From Prodigiosinella confusarubida (GTDB lineage: Bacteria > Pseudomonadota > Gammaproteobacteria > Enterobacterales > Enterobacteriaceae), in the NCBI RefSeq assembly GCF_002847015.1, contig NZ_CP025085.1:2914001-2978000 (forward strand): a stretch of 64,000 nt of DNA. Direction: 5' to 3'. The notes under the pieces are model-generated. The model saw nothing but the letters and a program-made list of their open reading frames with translations. It made no database searches and was not told the origin of the DNA. A program made the translations under genes and the position numbers. Positions 49,065 through 58,505 of the stretch are shown here, piece after piece (the stretch's first letter is position 1; every line of letters starts with the position of its first letter).

Positions 49065-49103
49065 CATTCGTGACAATGTCACGAATGTCACGGCTGTCAC
49101 GGC
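49063..49103. repeat. TGTCACG inverted and tandem repeat cluster
   Basis: GACATTCGTGACA (49063-49075) and TGTCACGAATGTC (49077-49089) form a perfect 13-bp inverted repeat around one A. It is followed by TGTCACGGC twice in tandem (49086-49094, 49095-49103). TGTCACG or its complement occurs four times in 41 bp. It lies between the convergent LysR and histidine-kinase genes; it may be a terminator stem or a protein-binding array. Confidence 0.7.
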
Positions 49104-49129
49104 TGATAAAGCGTCTCCTGTGGAAAAAG

Positions 49130-51838
49130 TCACCTTGTATAGCCGTCACCAACTATGGTTTGCAGCGATTTTAGCAGCCGGAAACTCAATGGCTTCAGTT
49201 CGATTGCCAGTTCATCAAGTTGGGGTAGATCATGCTGCCTGGCCGCGTGTTCTATCCGTTGCAATAGTGCTACCAACTCATCGCAACCAAAGTTGCTGCT
49301 TTCACCTCGTAATTTATGTGCTTCCTGCTGAACTGTTTGTAGTTTACGTTCGTTAATCGCGGTATGAAGCGTTGTGATCGAATCCGGGAACCTTTGGATG
49401 AAAATGCCTGACAACTCTTTCATTAATGCGGTATCGCCATAAAAGCGTTGTAATAGCGTCTGCTCATCCAGCGTCTCACTTGTGGGATCAGGTAATGGCG
49501 TAAGTTTCTGCTCTTGAGTCATCACCCGGTGAATTTCCTGCTGTAGTGCCTTCATGGTAATAGGTTTGGCAAGATAACCGTCGAAACCGTGTTGCAAACA
49601 ATACTCCCGGTCCCCCTGCATGGCATGAGCGGTTAGCGCGATGATGATATGGTGCTGTAATGCGGGCTGATGGGACTCCATGTCGCGGATAATCTGTGTG
49701 GCTTTTCCGCCATCCATTTCCGGCATTTGCAAGTCCATAAAAATCAGGTCGTAACTAGTCTCATCGAGTTTTTCCAGCACTTCCATGCCGTTGTTGGCAA
49801 CATCACATTGATGGCCCAGCTTATTCAAAAAATTGACCGCCAGTTTCTGATTTACCAGGTTGTCTTCCGCCAGCAGTATGCGGTAAGCCTCCAGGGAGTC
49901 TGGCTGGGGCGTTGCCGGTTCCTCTGGCACCGCCAGACAGTGCTTTCCGGTAAACGATTTGACGATAATGTTGAACAGTTCGCTCTGCGCGATAGGTTTA
50001 CTGAGAACGTGGGACACACCAAGCGCTGTTAATGCGGTCGAATCCATAGCGCGACCCATGGAACTCAGCATGATGAAAGTACTATTGTGGAACGCGGGCA
50101 TAGCGGAAAGAGTGGCGGCCAGCGATACACCATCCATGTCAGGCATCTGCACGTCGAGCATAATCAATGGAAAATCACTGTTGCTTTCCACCAGTGACAG
50201 CGCTAATGCGCCACTGCTGACTGTAATGGGGCGGAGTCCCATATTGCGCAGCATATCTTTCATCAGACGCAGGTTAGTTGCATTGTCATCCACCACCAGT
50301 ACCGGTGTACCGAGGAGTTCGGCGGGAAGTACCAATGATCGGATATCAGTATGGTGGGAAAGGGGAAAAGGCAGGGTAAAGCTAAAGGTACTGCCTTCCC
50401 CTGGCACGCTTTCGACCACCAGTTTTCCTTTCATCATTTCCACCAATCGGGAAGAGATTGTCAGCCCCAGACCGGTTCCGCCGTACTTGCGAGTGGTGGA
50501 TGCATCGACCTGACTGAAGGATTCAAAAATCAGTTTCTGTTTTTCGTCGGGAATACCAATACCGGTATCATGTACCAGAAACAGAAGACGGTCGTTGTGG
50601 GGGACCAGGCTGATTTTCAGTAAAATTTCGCCATGATGAGTGAATTTCAGTGCATTACTGACCAGATTGTTTAGCACCTGACGTAAACGGAGGTTATCAC
50701 CCCGTAGCATCTGTGGAACATCTTGAGAGATATCGACCAGCAATTCGATGTTCTTCTCTGTCGCGTCCGGCATAAAAGGGCGGATTATTTCCTGAATAAA
50801 AGGGCGTAGCTCAAAATCCTCTTCATTCAGGATAATCTTTCCCGCTTCAATTTTGGAAAAATCGAGAATATCGTCAATGATGTGTAACAGGGAGCGAGCG
50901 GAGTTATACACCATGGTGATGTAATCATGCTGTTCATGGGTCAGTTTCGTATCCAGACAAAGTTGCGCCATACCTAAAATACCATTCATCGGTGTGCGAA
51001 TTTCGTGACTCATGTTTGCCAGAAACAGACTTTTGGCTTCGTTGGCGGCTTGCGCGGCGGCGGCGGACTGACGTGAGAACGCTTCAGCTTCCTTACGGTT
51101 GGTGATGTCCTGCATGGTGCCGATAACACGTTCTATTTTTCCTTCTATCGTCAAGCTGCTGATTTGTCCGGACAGCAGCATCCAGCGATAGTGACCGTTG
51201 AAATGCCGAATACGGATTTCACAGTCAAAAATAGGAAGTCGTTGGTTACTGGCGGCATGTAACAGATTGGAGACGGTTTCCCGATCATCAGGATGGGTTA
51301 GCTCAGCCAGCAGGTTGGAAGAGTAATACCAGGCGATGCGTGGATATCCGAGCAATGCCAAAAAAATATCACTTACCTGCAAAATATCTTTTCTGGCGTT
51401 CCAGTCCCACACGCCAATATGAGTGGATTCTGCTATCAGCAAAAAATCTTCATGGAGTTGTTTGCGAGAATTGAGGACTTCAGTGTAGCGGGTAATATCG
51501 GTATGCAGACTGACTCTGCCTCCATCCGGTGTATGACTGATCTGAATAAACAACTTGCGGTCAGGTAACTGCCGAACTTCGTAGTGTCTGTCCAGACGAC
51601 TGCGTTTTACCAAGGCATCAATTAATGATTGTCTGTTTTCTGTGTCATCTGAAATATATCCGGCAGAAACGAAACTGGCGACCAGATCATGAAGGGTGAT
51701 GCCTACTTTCAGCACATCCTTGACTTCCGGATAGAACTCAATGGCTTTTTGGTTAAACGCTATCAGCCGGTCATCTGCATCATAAACCAGTATGGCGGCA
51801 TTCAGATGATCAAGCGCAGGGGCAAGTAGCTCAGTCAT
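49130..51838 (-). CDS. Hybrid sensor histidine kinase (PAS-PAS-HisKA-HATPase-REC-REC-HPT)
   Basis: The protein has 902 residues from the ATG ending at 51838, preceded by AGGGAGATTT; a 25-codon extension upstream was rejected. It has no membrane segment, so it should be cytosolic. Order: PAS (about 10-125), PAS (135-250, ending GTMQDITNRKEAE), HisKA with phospho-His278 in ANMSHEIRTPMNG, HATPase (about 385-495, GTGLGLTIS), REC1 with Asp562 (LIMLDVQMPDMDG), REC2 with Asp702 (LIFMDLQMPEMDG) and HPT with His841 (EAHKLRGESSNFG). All phosphorelay residues are present, giving a BarA/ArcB-style relay fed by PAS-sensed signals. The cognate output regulator is not adjacent. Confidence 0.92.
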   Translation of the reverse strand: MTELLAPALDHLNAAILVYDADDRLIAFNQKAIEFYPEVKDVLKVGITLHDLVASFVSAGYISDDTENRQSLIDALVKRSRLDRHYEVRQLPDRKLFIQISHTPDGGRVSLHTDITRYTEVLNSRKQLHEDFLLIAESTHIGVWDWNARKDILQVSDIFLALLGYPRIAWYYSSNLLAELTHPDDRETVSNLLHAASNQRLPIFDCEIRIRHFNGHYRWMLLSGQISSLTIEGKIERVIGTMQDITNRKEAEAFSRQSAAAAQAANEAKSLFLANMSHEIRTPMNGILGMAQLCLDTKLTHEQHDYITMVYNSARSLLHIIDDILDFSKIEAGKIILNEEDFELRPFIQEIIRPFMPDATEKNIELLVDISQDVPQMLRGDNLRLRQVLNNLVSNALKFTHHGEILLKISLVPHNDRLLFLVHDTGIGIPDEKQKLIFESFSQVDASTTRKYGGTGLGLTISSRLVEMMKGKLVVESVPGEGSTFSFTLPFPLSHHTDIRSLVLPAELLGTPVLVVDDNATNLRLMKDMLRNMGLRPITVSSGALALSLVESNSDFPLIMLDVQMPDMDGVSLAATLSAMPAFHNSTFIMLSSMGRAMDSTALTALGVSHVLSKPIAQSELFNIIVKSFTGKHCLAVPEEPATPQPDSLEAYRILLAEDNLVNQKLAVNFLNKLGHQCDVANNGMEVLEKLDETSYDLIFMDLQMPEMDGGKATQIIRDMESHQPALQHHIIIALTAHAMQGDREYCLQHGFDGYLAKPITMKALQQEIHRVMTQEQKLTPLPDPTSETLDEQTLLQRFYGDTALMKELSGIFIQRFPDSITTLHTAINERKLQTVQQEAHKLRGESSNFGCDELVALLQRIEHAARQHDLPQLDELAIELKPLSFRLLKSLQTIVGDGYTR

Positions 51839-51992
51839 AAATCTCCCTAAGACAGATTGTTGGTAGCATCCCTTTAATGACGTAATTACGTAGCACAGTG
51901 TTAACTGAAACATGAGCTAATGGTGAAAGTAATTTAATGAGTGTAGTCGTCCATTACGCTTATGGCGCATTATGAAAGTGTTTGACGAATAA

Positions 51993-52023
51993 AACCCATT
52001 TGGTCTGTGTAACCAAATGGGTT
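51993..52023 (-). terminator. Terminator of the ROK-family gene
   Basis: AACCCATTTGG (51993-52003) and CCAAATGGGTT (52013-52023) are perfect 11-bp arms. On the minus strand the stem is followed by TTATTCG. It lies 66 bp past the ROK stop. Confidence 0.7.
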
Positions 52024-52089
52024 CAGGAACGGTATCTAAGAGAGGACGGCATTATGCTCAGGATGAACAGCGTCGGAATGAGAAGATAT

Positions 52090-53262
52090 TCAGGCAAAAT
52101 AGCACGCTTTGAATGGCATCATCGCCGCGCCGACTACGGAAGGATCGCCTGGGATCTGACTGATCAACATACGCGGATAGTAGGCGTTGCATCCATAGCG
52201 CTGTATCTGGACCGTCAGTGGAATCTGTAACAGCATTTCTCCCAGCGCATGAGGCAGTTCACCACCGAACACAATGGCTTGCGGATCGATTATAGCGCGC
52301 ATGGCATCAATAGCCCGATTAAGATAAGGGCCAACTTCTTCCACCCACTCGGCGACGCCAGGCCAGTCAGGATTGAAGTCGCGCCTCAGGGCACTGACGG
52401 AATGGATATCAATACCACGGTTGTTCAACCGCTTGATGAGTTCTCCCAGTGCCGGACGGGAATGGCTCTCTTGTGCGGTATAAATACGGCTTATTTCACC
52501 GGCATTTCCAAATGAGCCAACAAATGGTTTGCCATCAATAATAATGCCGCCGCCAAAACCGTAATTAAAAGAAAAATAACCGAATGTGGGGTAATCCAAT
52601 CCAGCGCCGAGTAGGGATTCTCCCAGTGCACCAGTCGTGCCGTTATTTTCCGTCCAGACTGCCATATCGAACAGGGCGTGTAACTCATGTCTAAGATCTA
52701 CCAGCGACCAGTCACGTAAAGGTTCGGGAGCATTAAACATACGCATTTCCCCTATCAGGAAACCCGCCATGGCAAATCCGACACCAACCACATCTGATGC
52801 AGAAATATGTTTATCCAGCAGTGCCTGACGGACACGATCTTTTAGCATGATCATGGCTCGGGCACGGTTATCAAGCGGGATATCCAGTACCTCTTCATGA
52901 ATAACATGGCAGGCAAAATCACACAGGCAGAAAGAGACGCTATCCGTATTGACGGAAATGCCGATGCTATAGCGTGCTGTAGACATTAATGTCAGTGCCG
53001 GACTGGGTTTGCCGCGCCCATGAACAATGGTTTCTCCCAGCTTCAATAAACCGCGTTCCAGCAAGGCGTCAATAATGCGGTGCACGGAAGGTTGAGTAAG
53101 GTTGGTTAGTGGCGAAATAGCTGAACGCATCACGTTTTTATGACGGCGAACTATCTCCAGTACCATCCGCTCATTTACTGACACGCTGTCATTACTCTTG
53201 CCATTCAGCAGAGGCATGTTATGGATTTTTTCATGGTTATTCATCATCAGTCGAAAGTGCAT
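52090..53262 (-). CDS. ROK-family transcriptional regulator (NagC/Mlc-like)
   Basis: The 390-residue protein has an N-terminal winged HTH (about 30-85, NERMVLEIVRRHKNVMRSAISPLTNLTQPSVHRIIDALLERGLL) and a C-terminal ROK domain. In the latter, VWTENNGTTGALGESLLGAG and FGYFSFNYGFGGGIIIDGKPFVGSFGNAGEI form the sugar-binding region. The Cys-rich zinc motif usual in ROK proteins (CxCGxxGC) is replaced by IYTAQESHSRPALGELIKRL, so zinc is probably not bound. It is divergent from the ABC importer across 472 bp and is its likely repressor. The start is uncertain: ATGs at codons 1, 6 and 7 all lack a good ribosome-binding site. Confidence 0.85.
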   Translation of the reverse strand: MHFRLMMNNHEKIHNMPLLNGKSNDSVSVNERMVLEIVRRHKNVMRSAISPLTNLTQPSVHRIIDALLERGLLKLGETIVHGRGKPSPALTLMSTARYSIGISVNTDSVSFCLCDFACHVIHEEVLDIPLDNRARAMIMLKDRVRQALLDKHISASDVVGVGFAMAGFLIGEMRMFNAPEPLRDWSLVDLRHELHALFDMAVWTENNGTTGALGESLLGAGLDYPTFGYFSFNYGFGGGIIIDGKPFVGSFGNAGEISRIYTAQESHSRPALGELIKRLNNRGIDIHSVSALRRDFNPDWPGVAEWVEEVGPYLNRAIDAMRAIIDPQAIVFGGELPHALGEMLLQIPLTVQIQRYGCNAYYPRMLISQIPGDPSVVGAAMMPFKACYFA

Positions 53263-53570
53263 TTCCGTTGTATTTGAACATGTTCCTGCCGTGTTATCAC
53301 GATCCCGAAAGTAACGGGGAACTCAGTTGGGTATTGCATTGTTAATTATTAAACACAATGAATGATAAATGAATTTTTTTTATTTAAAAACAAAAAATAT
53401 GAGATTAAAAGTGGATTTATTTAATGGCTATAAATAAATATATTTTATTTTTCAGTAAGTTATTTTAATTAAATTTCTATTCACTTTTATGAAATATAAT
53501 TGAAATTATTATCATTCACAATGCATTATAAATGAAGAATCAAGAAGCATAAAGAGTGATGACATCAATA
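53263..53570. promoter_or_regulatory. AT-rich control region between the ROK and ABC importer genes
   Basis: Very AT-rich sequence (about 53340-53560) with no gene. The minus-strand sequence of 53502-53520 matches the 19-bp Fur consensus at about 13 positions, a weak candidate Fur site. No clear ROK operator palindrome was identified. Confidence 0.4.
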
Positions 53571-53695
53571 TATACCCAATAGATTGCGAGCCGCAGGACG
53601 GTGGCAAATGAAGGAATCCCGATGAGCAAAAGGTGAGTGATTTGGGTAACAGAGCGCCACCAGTGCACCTGAAACTTGCAAGATGGCAGGCATAC
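53571..53695. repeat. ERIC element (enterobacterial repetitive intergenic consensus)
   Basis: This sequence of about 125 bp starts TATACCCAATAGATTGCGAG and ends CTTGCAAGATGGCAGGCATA. The central part GGAATCCCGATGAGC then GTGAGTGATTTGGGTAACAG corresponds to the ERIC core inverted repeat. Length and ends fit the 127-bp ERIC of enterobacteria. It sits just upstream of the ABC importer, 39 bp before the first start codon, so it is probably transcribed in the leader. Confidence 0.8.
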
Positions 53696-53734
53696 CGTGA
53701 CAGAAATTGACGCTTTGTTTAAGGAGATACAAAC

Positions 53735-54814
53735 ATGAGTAAGCTAGCAGTCGATGGTGTCAGCCTGCGCTTCGATAATACTCCGGTACTGAAGGAGATA
53801 TCATTTAAGGTCGAGGAAGGGTGTTTTATTACGCTTCTCGGCCCTTCGGGATGTGGGAAAACCACTTTGCTACGGGCCATCGCCGGGTTTATTCCTCTGG
53901 ATGCGGGGAGTATCCATATTGGTGGGAAGAATATGGCGGGGGTGACACCGGAACGGAGAAATACTGCGATGTGCTTCCAGTCTTACGCACTGTTTCCTCA
54001 TTTGACCGTAGCGGAGAATATTGCCTTTGGCCTGAAACAAAAACGATTCCCACAGAAAGAGATTACCTATCGTGTTATGGAAACGGCGCTGAGCGTGTCG
54101 TTGGCCGGGCATCTGGATAAATTGCCGAGCCAGCTCTCCGGCGGGCAGCAGCAGCGCGTAGCACTGGCCCGTTCTATGGCGGTTCGGCCTGATGTAATGC
54201 TGTTTGATGAACCCTTGTCCAATCTGGATGCTCGGCTACGGGAACAACTGCGTCTGCAAATTCGAACACTTCAACGTAAACAGGGTTTTACTGCTGTGTA
54301 TGTGACGCATGATCAGGCGGAAGCGTTGGCGATGTCCGACGTGGTCATTGTAATGGATGCCGGCACCATTGTGCAGATGGGAACACCACAGAATATCTAC
54401 TATCAGCCGGTAAATCGGTTTGTGGCTGATTTTGTGGGTACTGCCAATATTATGATTGGCAATGTAATTGCCAGTGACGAGGTCGGCGGTTGTTACCGAA
54501 TCACCACTGTGCTGGGTGAAATGATAGTAACGTCTGACGAACCGCCGTTGTTTACTCGCGTTTATGTCTGTTGGCGGCCAGAAGATGCGGCTTTACTGCC
54601 CGAACGGAGCATAGGGCAAAACATTTTTCCGTTAAAGATTAAGCGACAAATATTTCTCGGTAATCTGACGGATATTGAGGGGTGCTCTGACAATAATGAT
54701 AACGCTACATTCCGTGTGCAACAGCTGGGATATAAACCGCTGACAGAAGGGACGATCTATTCTTTCTCCGTTGCTTCCGACAAGCTTCATTTCCTGAAGG
54801 AGAAGGTGGCATGA
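53735..54814 (+). CDS. ABC importer ATPase (PotA/FbpC-like, MalK-type with OB tail)
   Basis: The 359-residue ATPase has Walker [10 protein letters not shown] (about residues 37-45), Q-loop [22 protein letters not shown], signature [14 protein letters not shown], Walker [13 protein letters not shown] and switch [13 protein letters not shown]-terminal TOBE/OB domain (about 240-355) is typical of importers for iron, polyamines, phosphonates and sugar phosphates. AAGGAGATACAAAC gives a strong ribosome-binding site. The stop overlaps the first permease by 4 bp. It powers the importer whose binding protein is encoded at 56.5 kb. Confidence 0.93.
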   Translation: MSKLAVDGVSLRFDNTPVLKEISFKVEEGCFITLLGPSGCGKTTLLRAIAGFIPLDAGSIHIGGKNMAGVTPERRNTAMCFQSYALFPHLTVAENIAFGLKQKRFPQKEITYRVMETALSVSLAGHLDKLPSQLSGGQQQRVALARSMAVRPDVMLFDEPLSNLDARLREQLRLQIRTLQRKQGFTAVYVTHDQAEALAMSDVVIVMDAGTIVQMGTPQNIYYQPVNRFVADFVGTANIMIGNVIASDEVGGCYRITTVLGEMIVTSDEPPLFTRVYVCWRPEDAALLPERSIGQNIFPLKIKRQIFLGNLTDIEGCSDNNDNATFRVQQLGYKPLTEGTIYSFSVASDKLHFLKEKVA

Positions 54815-55665
54815 GATCGCCATGGTATGCCTATCTGCTGTTACTTCCAGGGTTGGGAACCATTATTGTGCTGATAAGTGCCGTGATTGGCATGACTATC
54901 TCCCAGTCGTTTGGATTCTTTAACTTTGCGGGGCACAGCGGTTTTTCGTTGCATTTTTGGCAAACCATCCTGAATGACTCCCAGCTTTGGCGTGCCTTTT
55001 TCTATTCGGCACGTATCGCCGTACTGAGCGCCATATTCTCTATCGGGCTTGCCTATCCAGTGGCTATCTGGTTGCGCAAGCCGTTTCCGGGGTCATCCAT
55101 GATTGGCGCATTATTGAAAGCACCGCTGCTGGTGCATGGGCTGGCAGCCGCGTTTCTGTTTGTGAATTTCATTTCTTATCAAGGTTTTCTTAATGCTGCG
55201 TTGGTGAAACTCGGTCTGATTGAACGCCCGATACGGATGCAGAACGACACCTATGGCATTGGGGTGATCTTGCTGCAAATCTGGAAACAGATGCCGATGG
55301 CTTTGCTACTCCTCACCGGTTCCGTGCAAGCAATCAGTAGTGATCTGCTGGATGCGGCTCGCAATTTGGGTGCGGGTCGCTGGGATCGGTTTCGTCGCAT
55401 CATTCTACCGTTGACACTGCGTGCGTTGCAGACAGCCACAGTATTGATTTTCATTGGTGCGGCTGGCGATTTTTCGTTTCAGGTAGTGGCCGGGCCTGTC
55501 AGCGTTAATTCCATGGCACAGTTCATGTTACGCACTCAGCAAGAGAGTGCCGCTGGCTGGAATATGGCGGCGGTAGTGGCCGTCATGCTGATGCTGTTAT
55601 CCCTGTGTGGTGCTGCCCTGATGGCGCTGTCTGTTCAGTCATTTGTTAAAATAATAAGGAATTGA
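54811..55665 (+). CDS. ABC importer permease 1
   Basis: This 284-residue inner-membrane permease has six hydrophobic helices, starting YLLLLPGLGTIIVLISAVIGMTI. The cytoplasmic EAA coupling loop is SSDLLDAARNLGAGRWDRFRRIILPLTLRAL. The ATG overlaps the ATPase stop. It belongs to the PotB/PhnU-like group and pairs with the second permease 4 bp downstream. A YnjC-type split of two separate permeases seems likely since the binding protein resembles YnjB. Confidence 0.9.
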   Translation: MRSPWYAYLLLLPGLGTIIVLISAVIGMTISQSFGFFNFAGHSGFSLHFWQTILNDSQLWRAFFYSARIAVLSAIFSIGLAYPVAIWLRKPFPGSSMIGALLKAPLLVHGLAAAFLFVNFISYQGFLNAALVKLGLIERPIRMQNDTYGIGVILLQIWKQMPMALLLLTGSVQAISSDLLDAARNLGAGRWDRFRRIILPLTLRALQTATVLIFIGAAGDFSFQVVAGPVSVNSMAQFMLRTQQESAAGWNMAAVVAVMLMLLSLCGAALMALSVQSFVKIIRN

Positions 55666-55669
55666 TTTA

Positions 55670-56503
55670 ATGCCACGTACCCGTCTGGATACCCTGAACA
55701 AATTGTTGGTTCTAGGGATACTCGCACTAGGGATGGTCTGGATAATTCTACCGTTTGCCATGGCGGTGTTGTGGTCGCTGGTGGACCCGGCTCACCCCTG
55801 GTCTTATCCGGCAATTTTCCCGCCGAAGCTATCGTTTGAACGCTGGATAACATTGTGGAATACCACATCGTTACCGTTGACGCTGATGCACAGTTATTTG
55901 CTGGCCCCGACGGTCACAGTGATAACCTTATTGCTGGCATTGCCTACGGCATATGCCTTTGGACGGCTGACTTTTTATGGCAAGAATGTTGCCTGGCTAT
56001 TGACACTGTTACCGTTGGTATTACCCAGTTTTGTGATTGCGGTCTTTTTTTCATCGTTGTTAACTCGGTTCAACATCTATTCACGTTTCATCGGGATTCT
56101 CATCGGTCATACGGTACTTTTTCTGCCTTATGCCATCCGTATCCTCAGTGTTTCTTTCAGCCAGGTTCGGCAGGATTTGATTGATGCCGCTCGCAATCTG
56201 GGGGCATCCAGGCTGGCGGTGTTCTGGGTAGCTCATTGGCCAATACTGAAATCAGGTCTGCTGGCATCTTTGATCATCGTGTTTGTTCTCTCAATTGAGG
56301 AGTTTTCTGTCTCCTTTATCATTGGCGCCCCTGATTTTATTACCGTACCGACCATGCTCTATTCGTATCTCGGATATAACTTCATTCGGCCTGACGCTGC
56401 CGTTGTCACGCTTATTCTGGTCGTCCCCAATGTACTATTGATGCTGATTCTGGAAGGTTTCCTGAAAAATGTCACACCAACAGCATTGATTGGAAAAGGC
56501 TAA
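55670..56503 (+). CDS. ABC importer permease 2
   Basis: This 277-residue permease has six membrane helices (first about 12-34, LVLGILALGMVWIILPFAMAVLW) and the EAA loop QDLIDAARNLGASRLAVFWVAHWPILKSGLLASLIIVF, similar to PotC/PhnV. It starts 4 bp after permease 1 and is followed 31 bp later by the binding-protein gene. Both permeases form the pore in the cytoplasmic membrane. Confidence 0.9.
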   Translation: MPRTRLDTLNKLLVLGILALGMVWIILPFAMAVLWSLVDPAHPWSYPAIFPPKLSFERWITLWNTTSLPLTLMHSYLLAPTVTVITLLLALPTAYAFGRLTFYGKNVAWLLTLLPLVLPSFVIAVFFSSLLTRFNIYSRFIGILIGHTVLFLPYAIRILSVSFSQVRQDLIDAARNLGASRLAVFWVAHWPILKSGLLASLIIVFVLSIEEFSVSFIIGAPDFITVPTMLYSYLGYNFIRPDAAVVTLILVVPNVLLMLILEGFLKNVTPTALIGKG

Positions 56504-56534
56504 TGACGACAGTTACTGTTAAGGAAATCTACCG

Positions 56535-57650
56535 ATGCTAAAGATTTTTACAGTCATGCTTCTGGTAACACTGTTTTTGCCATTTTCATGGGGATACGCC
56601 CAGGATCTGTCATCAATGCGCTGGGATGAGGTGGTGGCTGAAGCGCGTAAAGAAGGGCAACTTAACTGGTTTAACTGGTATTTTCAGGATCGTTTCCGAC
56701 AGCAAGTGAAAGCGTTTGAATTGGAATACGGGGTTAAAGTCACGATTCCGGATGGTAGTTTACAGGCCAATATTAATAAATTATTGGCGGAAAAGAACCG
56801 GACTCAGGGCGATATCGATGTGCTTTCCATTGGTGCGGATCAGCTTGATTCTTTTGATGTGACGAAATTGTTCTGGGGTCCATTGCAGAACCGGCTCCCC
56901 GATAGCGAAAAGCTTCGTTTCAAGATGGCGGGGGTGGATTCGCATGGCTACGCCGTCGCATTTTGGGGAAATCAATCGGTTATAGCTTATAACTCGGCTC
57001 GATTAAACGAGGCTGATGTGCCACGAACACTGGATCAGTTTGAACGCTTTATCCAGAAAAACCCTGGCGAACTGGCCTTTAATGTGGAGAACGGTGGATC
57101 CGGACCGGCATTTATTGAAGCGATTACCCGCAAACTGGTGCCTGATGTGAATTATCGCCAGGGTGATGCCTCGCCAGATGTATTGCGTCGTCTGGCTCCG
57201 GCCTGGGCATGGTTCAACAAATATAAAGGCGATTACGTGATTACCGCCTCTAATGCTGACAGCATCACCCGCCTCAATGCAGGTGAATTCGAAATATCCC
57301 CTTCCTGGGAAGATTTTGTGCTCGGGTTACAGCATCAAGGTGAAATTTCACGGGACATCAAATTTTATATTCCTGATTTTGGCATGCCCGGTGGCGGCAA
57401 CGTGGTGGCTATCCCGGCGAATGCCAAACATAAAGCGGCCGCGCTGGTCTTTATCTATTGGTTGACCCGCAGCGACACTCAGGCGCATTTCCATCAGGTA
57501 TTTGGCTCTGCTCCACAGTCGAAGGATATGAATAACAACATTAGTCATCCTTCCACTGGACTTGATCGCGCCAAGTCGCTTGTCTGGGCAAAAAAGCCAC
57601 TTGGGGATGAGATAAGAAAACAGTTTGTCGACAATGTATTGATGAAATAA
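56535..57650 (+). CDS. Periplasmic solute-binding protein (YnjB-like)
   Basis: The 371-residue exported protein has a signal peptide (MLKIFTVMLLVTLFLPFSWGYA, cut near YAQ). The extracellular solute-binding fold has two lobes: EVVAEARKEGQLNWFNWYFQDRFRQQVKAFELEYGVKVTI opens lobe 1, and DIKFYIPDFGMPGGGNVVAIPANAKHKAAALVFIYWLTRSDTQ resembles E. coli YnjB. The ligand is unknown. Context with a glycerophosphodiesterase and an inositol-phosphatase-type enzyme suggests an organophosphate such as a glycerophosphodiester. Iron, as for related AfuA/FbpA proteins, is an alternative. Confidence 0.88.
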   Translation: MLKIFTVMLLVTLFLPFSWGYAQDLSSMRWDEVVAEARKEGQLNWFNWYFQDRFRQQVKAFELEYGVKVTIPDGSLQANINKLLAEKNRTQGDIDVLSIGADQLDSFDVTKLFWGPLQNRLPDSEKLRFKMAGVDSHGYAVAFWGNQSVIAYNSARLNEADVPRTLDQFERFIQKNPGELAFNVENGGSGPAFIEAITRKLVPDVNYRQGDASPDVLRRLAPAWAWFNKYKGDYVITASNADSITRLNAGEFEISPSWEDFVLGLQHQGEISRDIKFYIPDFGMPGGGNVVAIPANAKHKAAALVFIYWLTRSDTQAHFHQVFGSAPQSKDMNNNISHPSTGLDRAKSLVWAKKPLGDEIRKQFVDNVLMK

Positions 57651-57727
57651 ACGCTGATTTTCATTCAGAAGTGCAGGTTAGCTAAAGTATCTGGCTACCT
57701 CTTATGCCTATACACCAGGGAAATATT

Positions 57728-58489
57728 ATGTCTGAGACGATATGTCGCTATCCGCAAGAACATCGGATTGTGGTACCGGAAACGTTGATTGCACACCGTG
57801 GTGCGTCGACACTGGCTCCGGAAAATACGCTGGCCGCGATGTGTAAAGCGGCGGAGATGGGCGCCAAATGGCTGGAAGTGGATGTGAAGCTCTCGCGTGA
57901 CCGCCACCCGGTGATCATTCATGATGACAAAGTCGATCGTACTACCAACGGTCAGGGGTATGTTGCCGGGCTGACGTTCGAACAGATTCGTTCACTCGAT
58001 GCACGCGCTACGTTTGGCAGTGCATTCGCCGGGATCAGGATACCGTCTTTGCAAGAGCTGATTGAATGTGTATTGGAACTGGATGTTGGATTACAACTGG
58101 AGCTGAAACCTACTGCCGGGGATGATATCGAAACCGCAGAAATTTCGCTCAACATACTAAAAACCCTGTGGCCTGCTAATCGTGAACAGTTATTCATTTC
58201 CAGCTTCTCCATCCGTGCGATTCACGCTGCGGCGCGTTTGTTGCCGGATGTTCCCCGCGCATTTGCTGTTTCGGTGCCGCCACGAGATCCCCGGGCATTA
58301 TTGCAGGAAACACACTGCCAGATTTTGCATTGTCAGGCACAACTGACGGATATCGAGGCGCAGAAACGGCTGGCTGACAGCGGTGTTGAATATGCGGTCG
58401 CGGTCATCAATGATGCCGGGCGGGCACGCGAGTTTCTTAACGGAGGGGCGCAGACTATTTTGTCGGATATTCCCAATCTACTTGGTTAA
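57728..58489 (+). CDS. Cytoplasmic glycerophosphodiester phosphodiesterase (UgpQ-like)
   Basis: The protein has 253 residues from the ATG at 57728 (CAGGG 7 nt upstream); the 8-codon extension is not needed. The catalytic HRGAS with ENT in LIAHRGASTLAPENTLAAM, WLEVDVKLSRDRHPVIIHDD (acid/metal residues) and QLELKP are standard GDPD motifs. It hydrolyses glycerophosphodiesters to sn-glycerol 3-phosphate and alcohol. Lacking a signal peptide, it acts in the cytoplasm after import, like UgpQ beside the Ugp importer. The adjacent phosphatase could act on the head-group product. Confidence 0.92.
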   Translation: MSETICRYPQEHRIVVPETLIAHRGASTLAPENTLAAMCKAAEMGAKWLEVDVKLSRDRHPVIIHDDKVDRTTNGQGYVAGLTFEQIRSLDARATFGSAFAGIRIPSLQELIECVLELDVGLQLELKPTAGDDIETAEISLNILKTLWPANREQLFISSFSIRAIHAAARLLPDVPRAFAVSVPPRDPRALLQETHCQILHCQAQLTDIEAQKRLADSGVEYAVAVINDAGRAREFLNGGAQTILSDIPNLLG

Positions 58490-58505
58490 TTAAGGGTGGT
58501 TCTTC

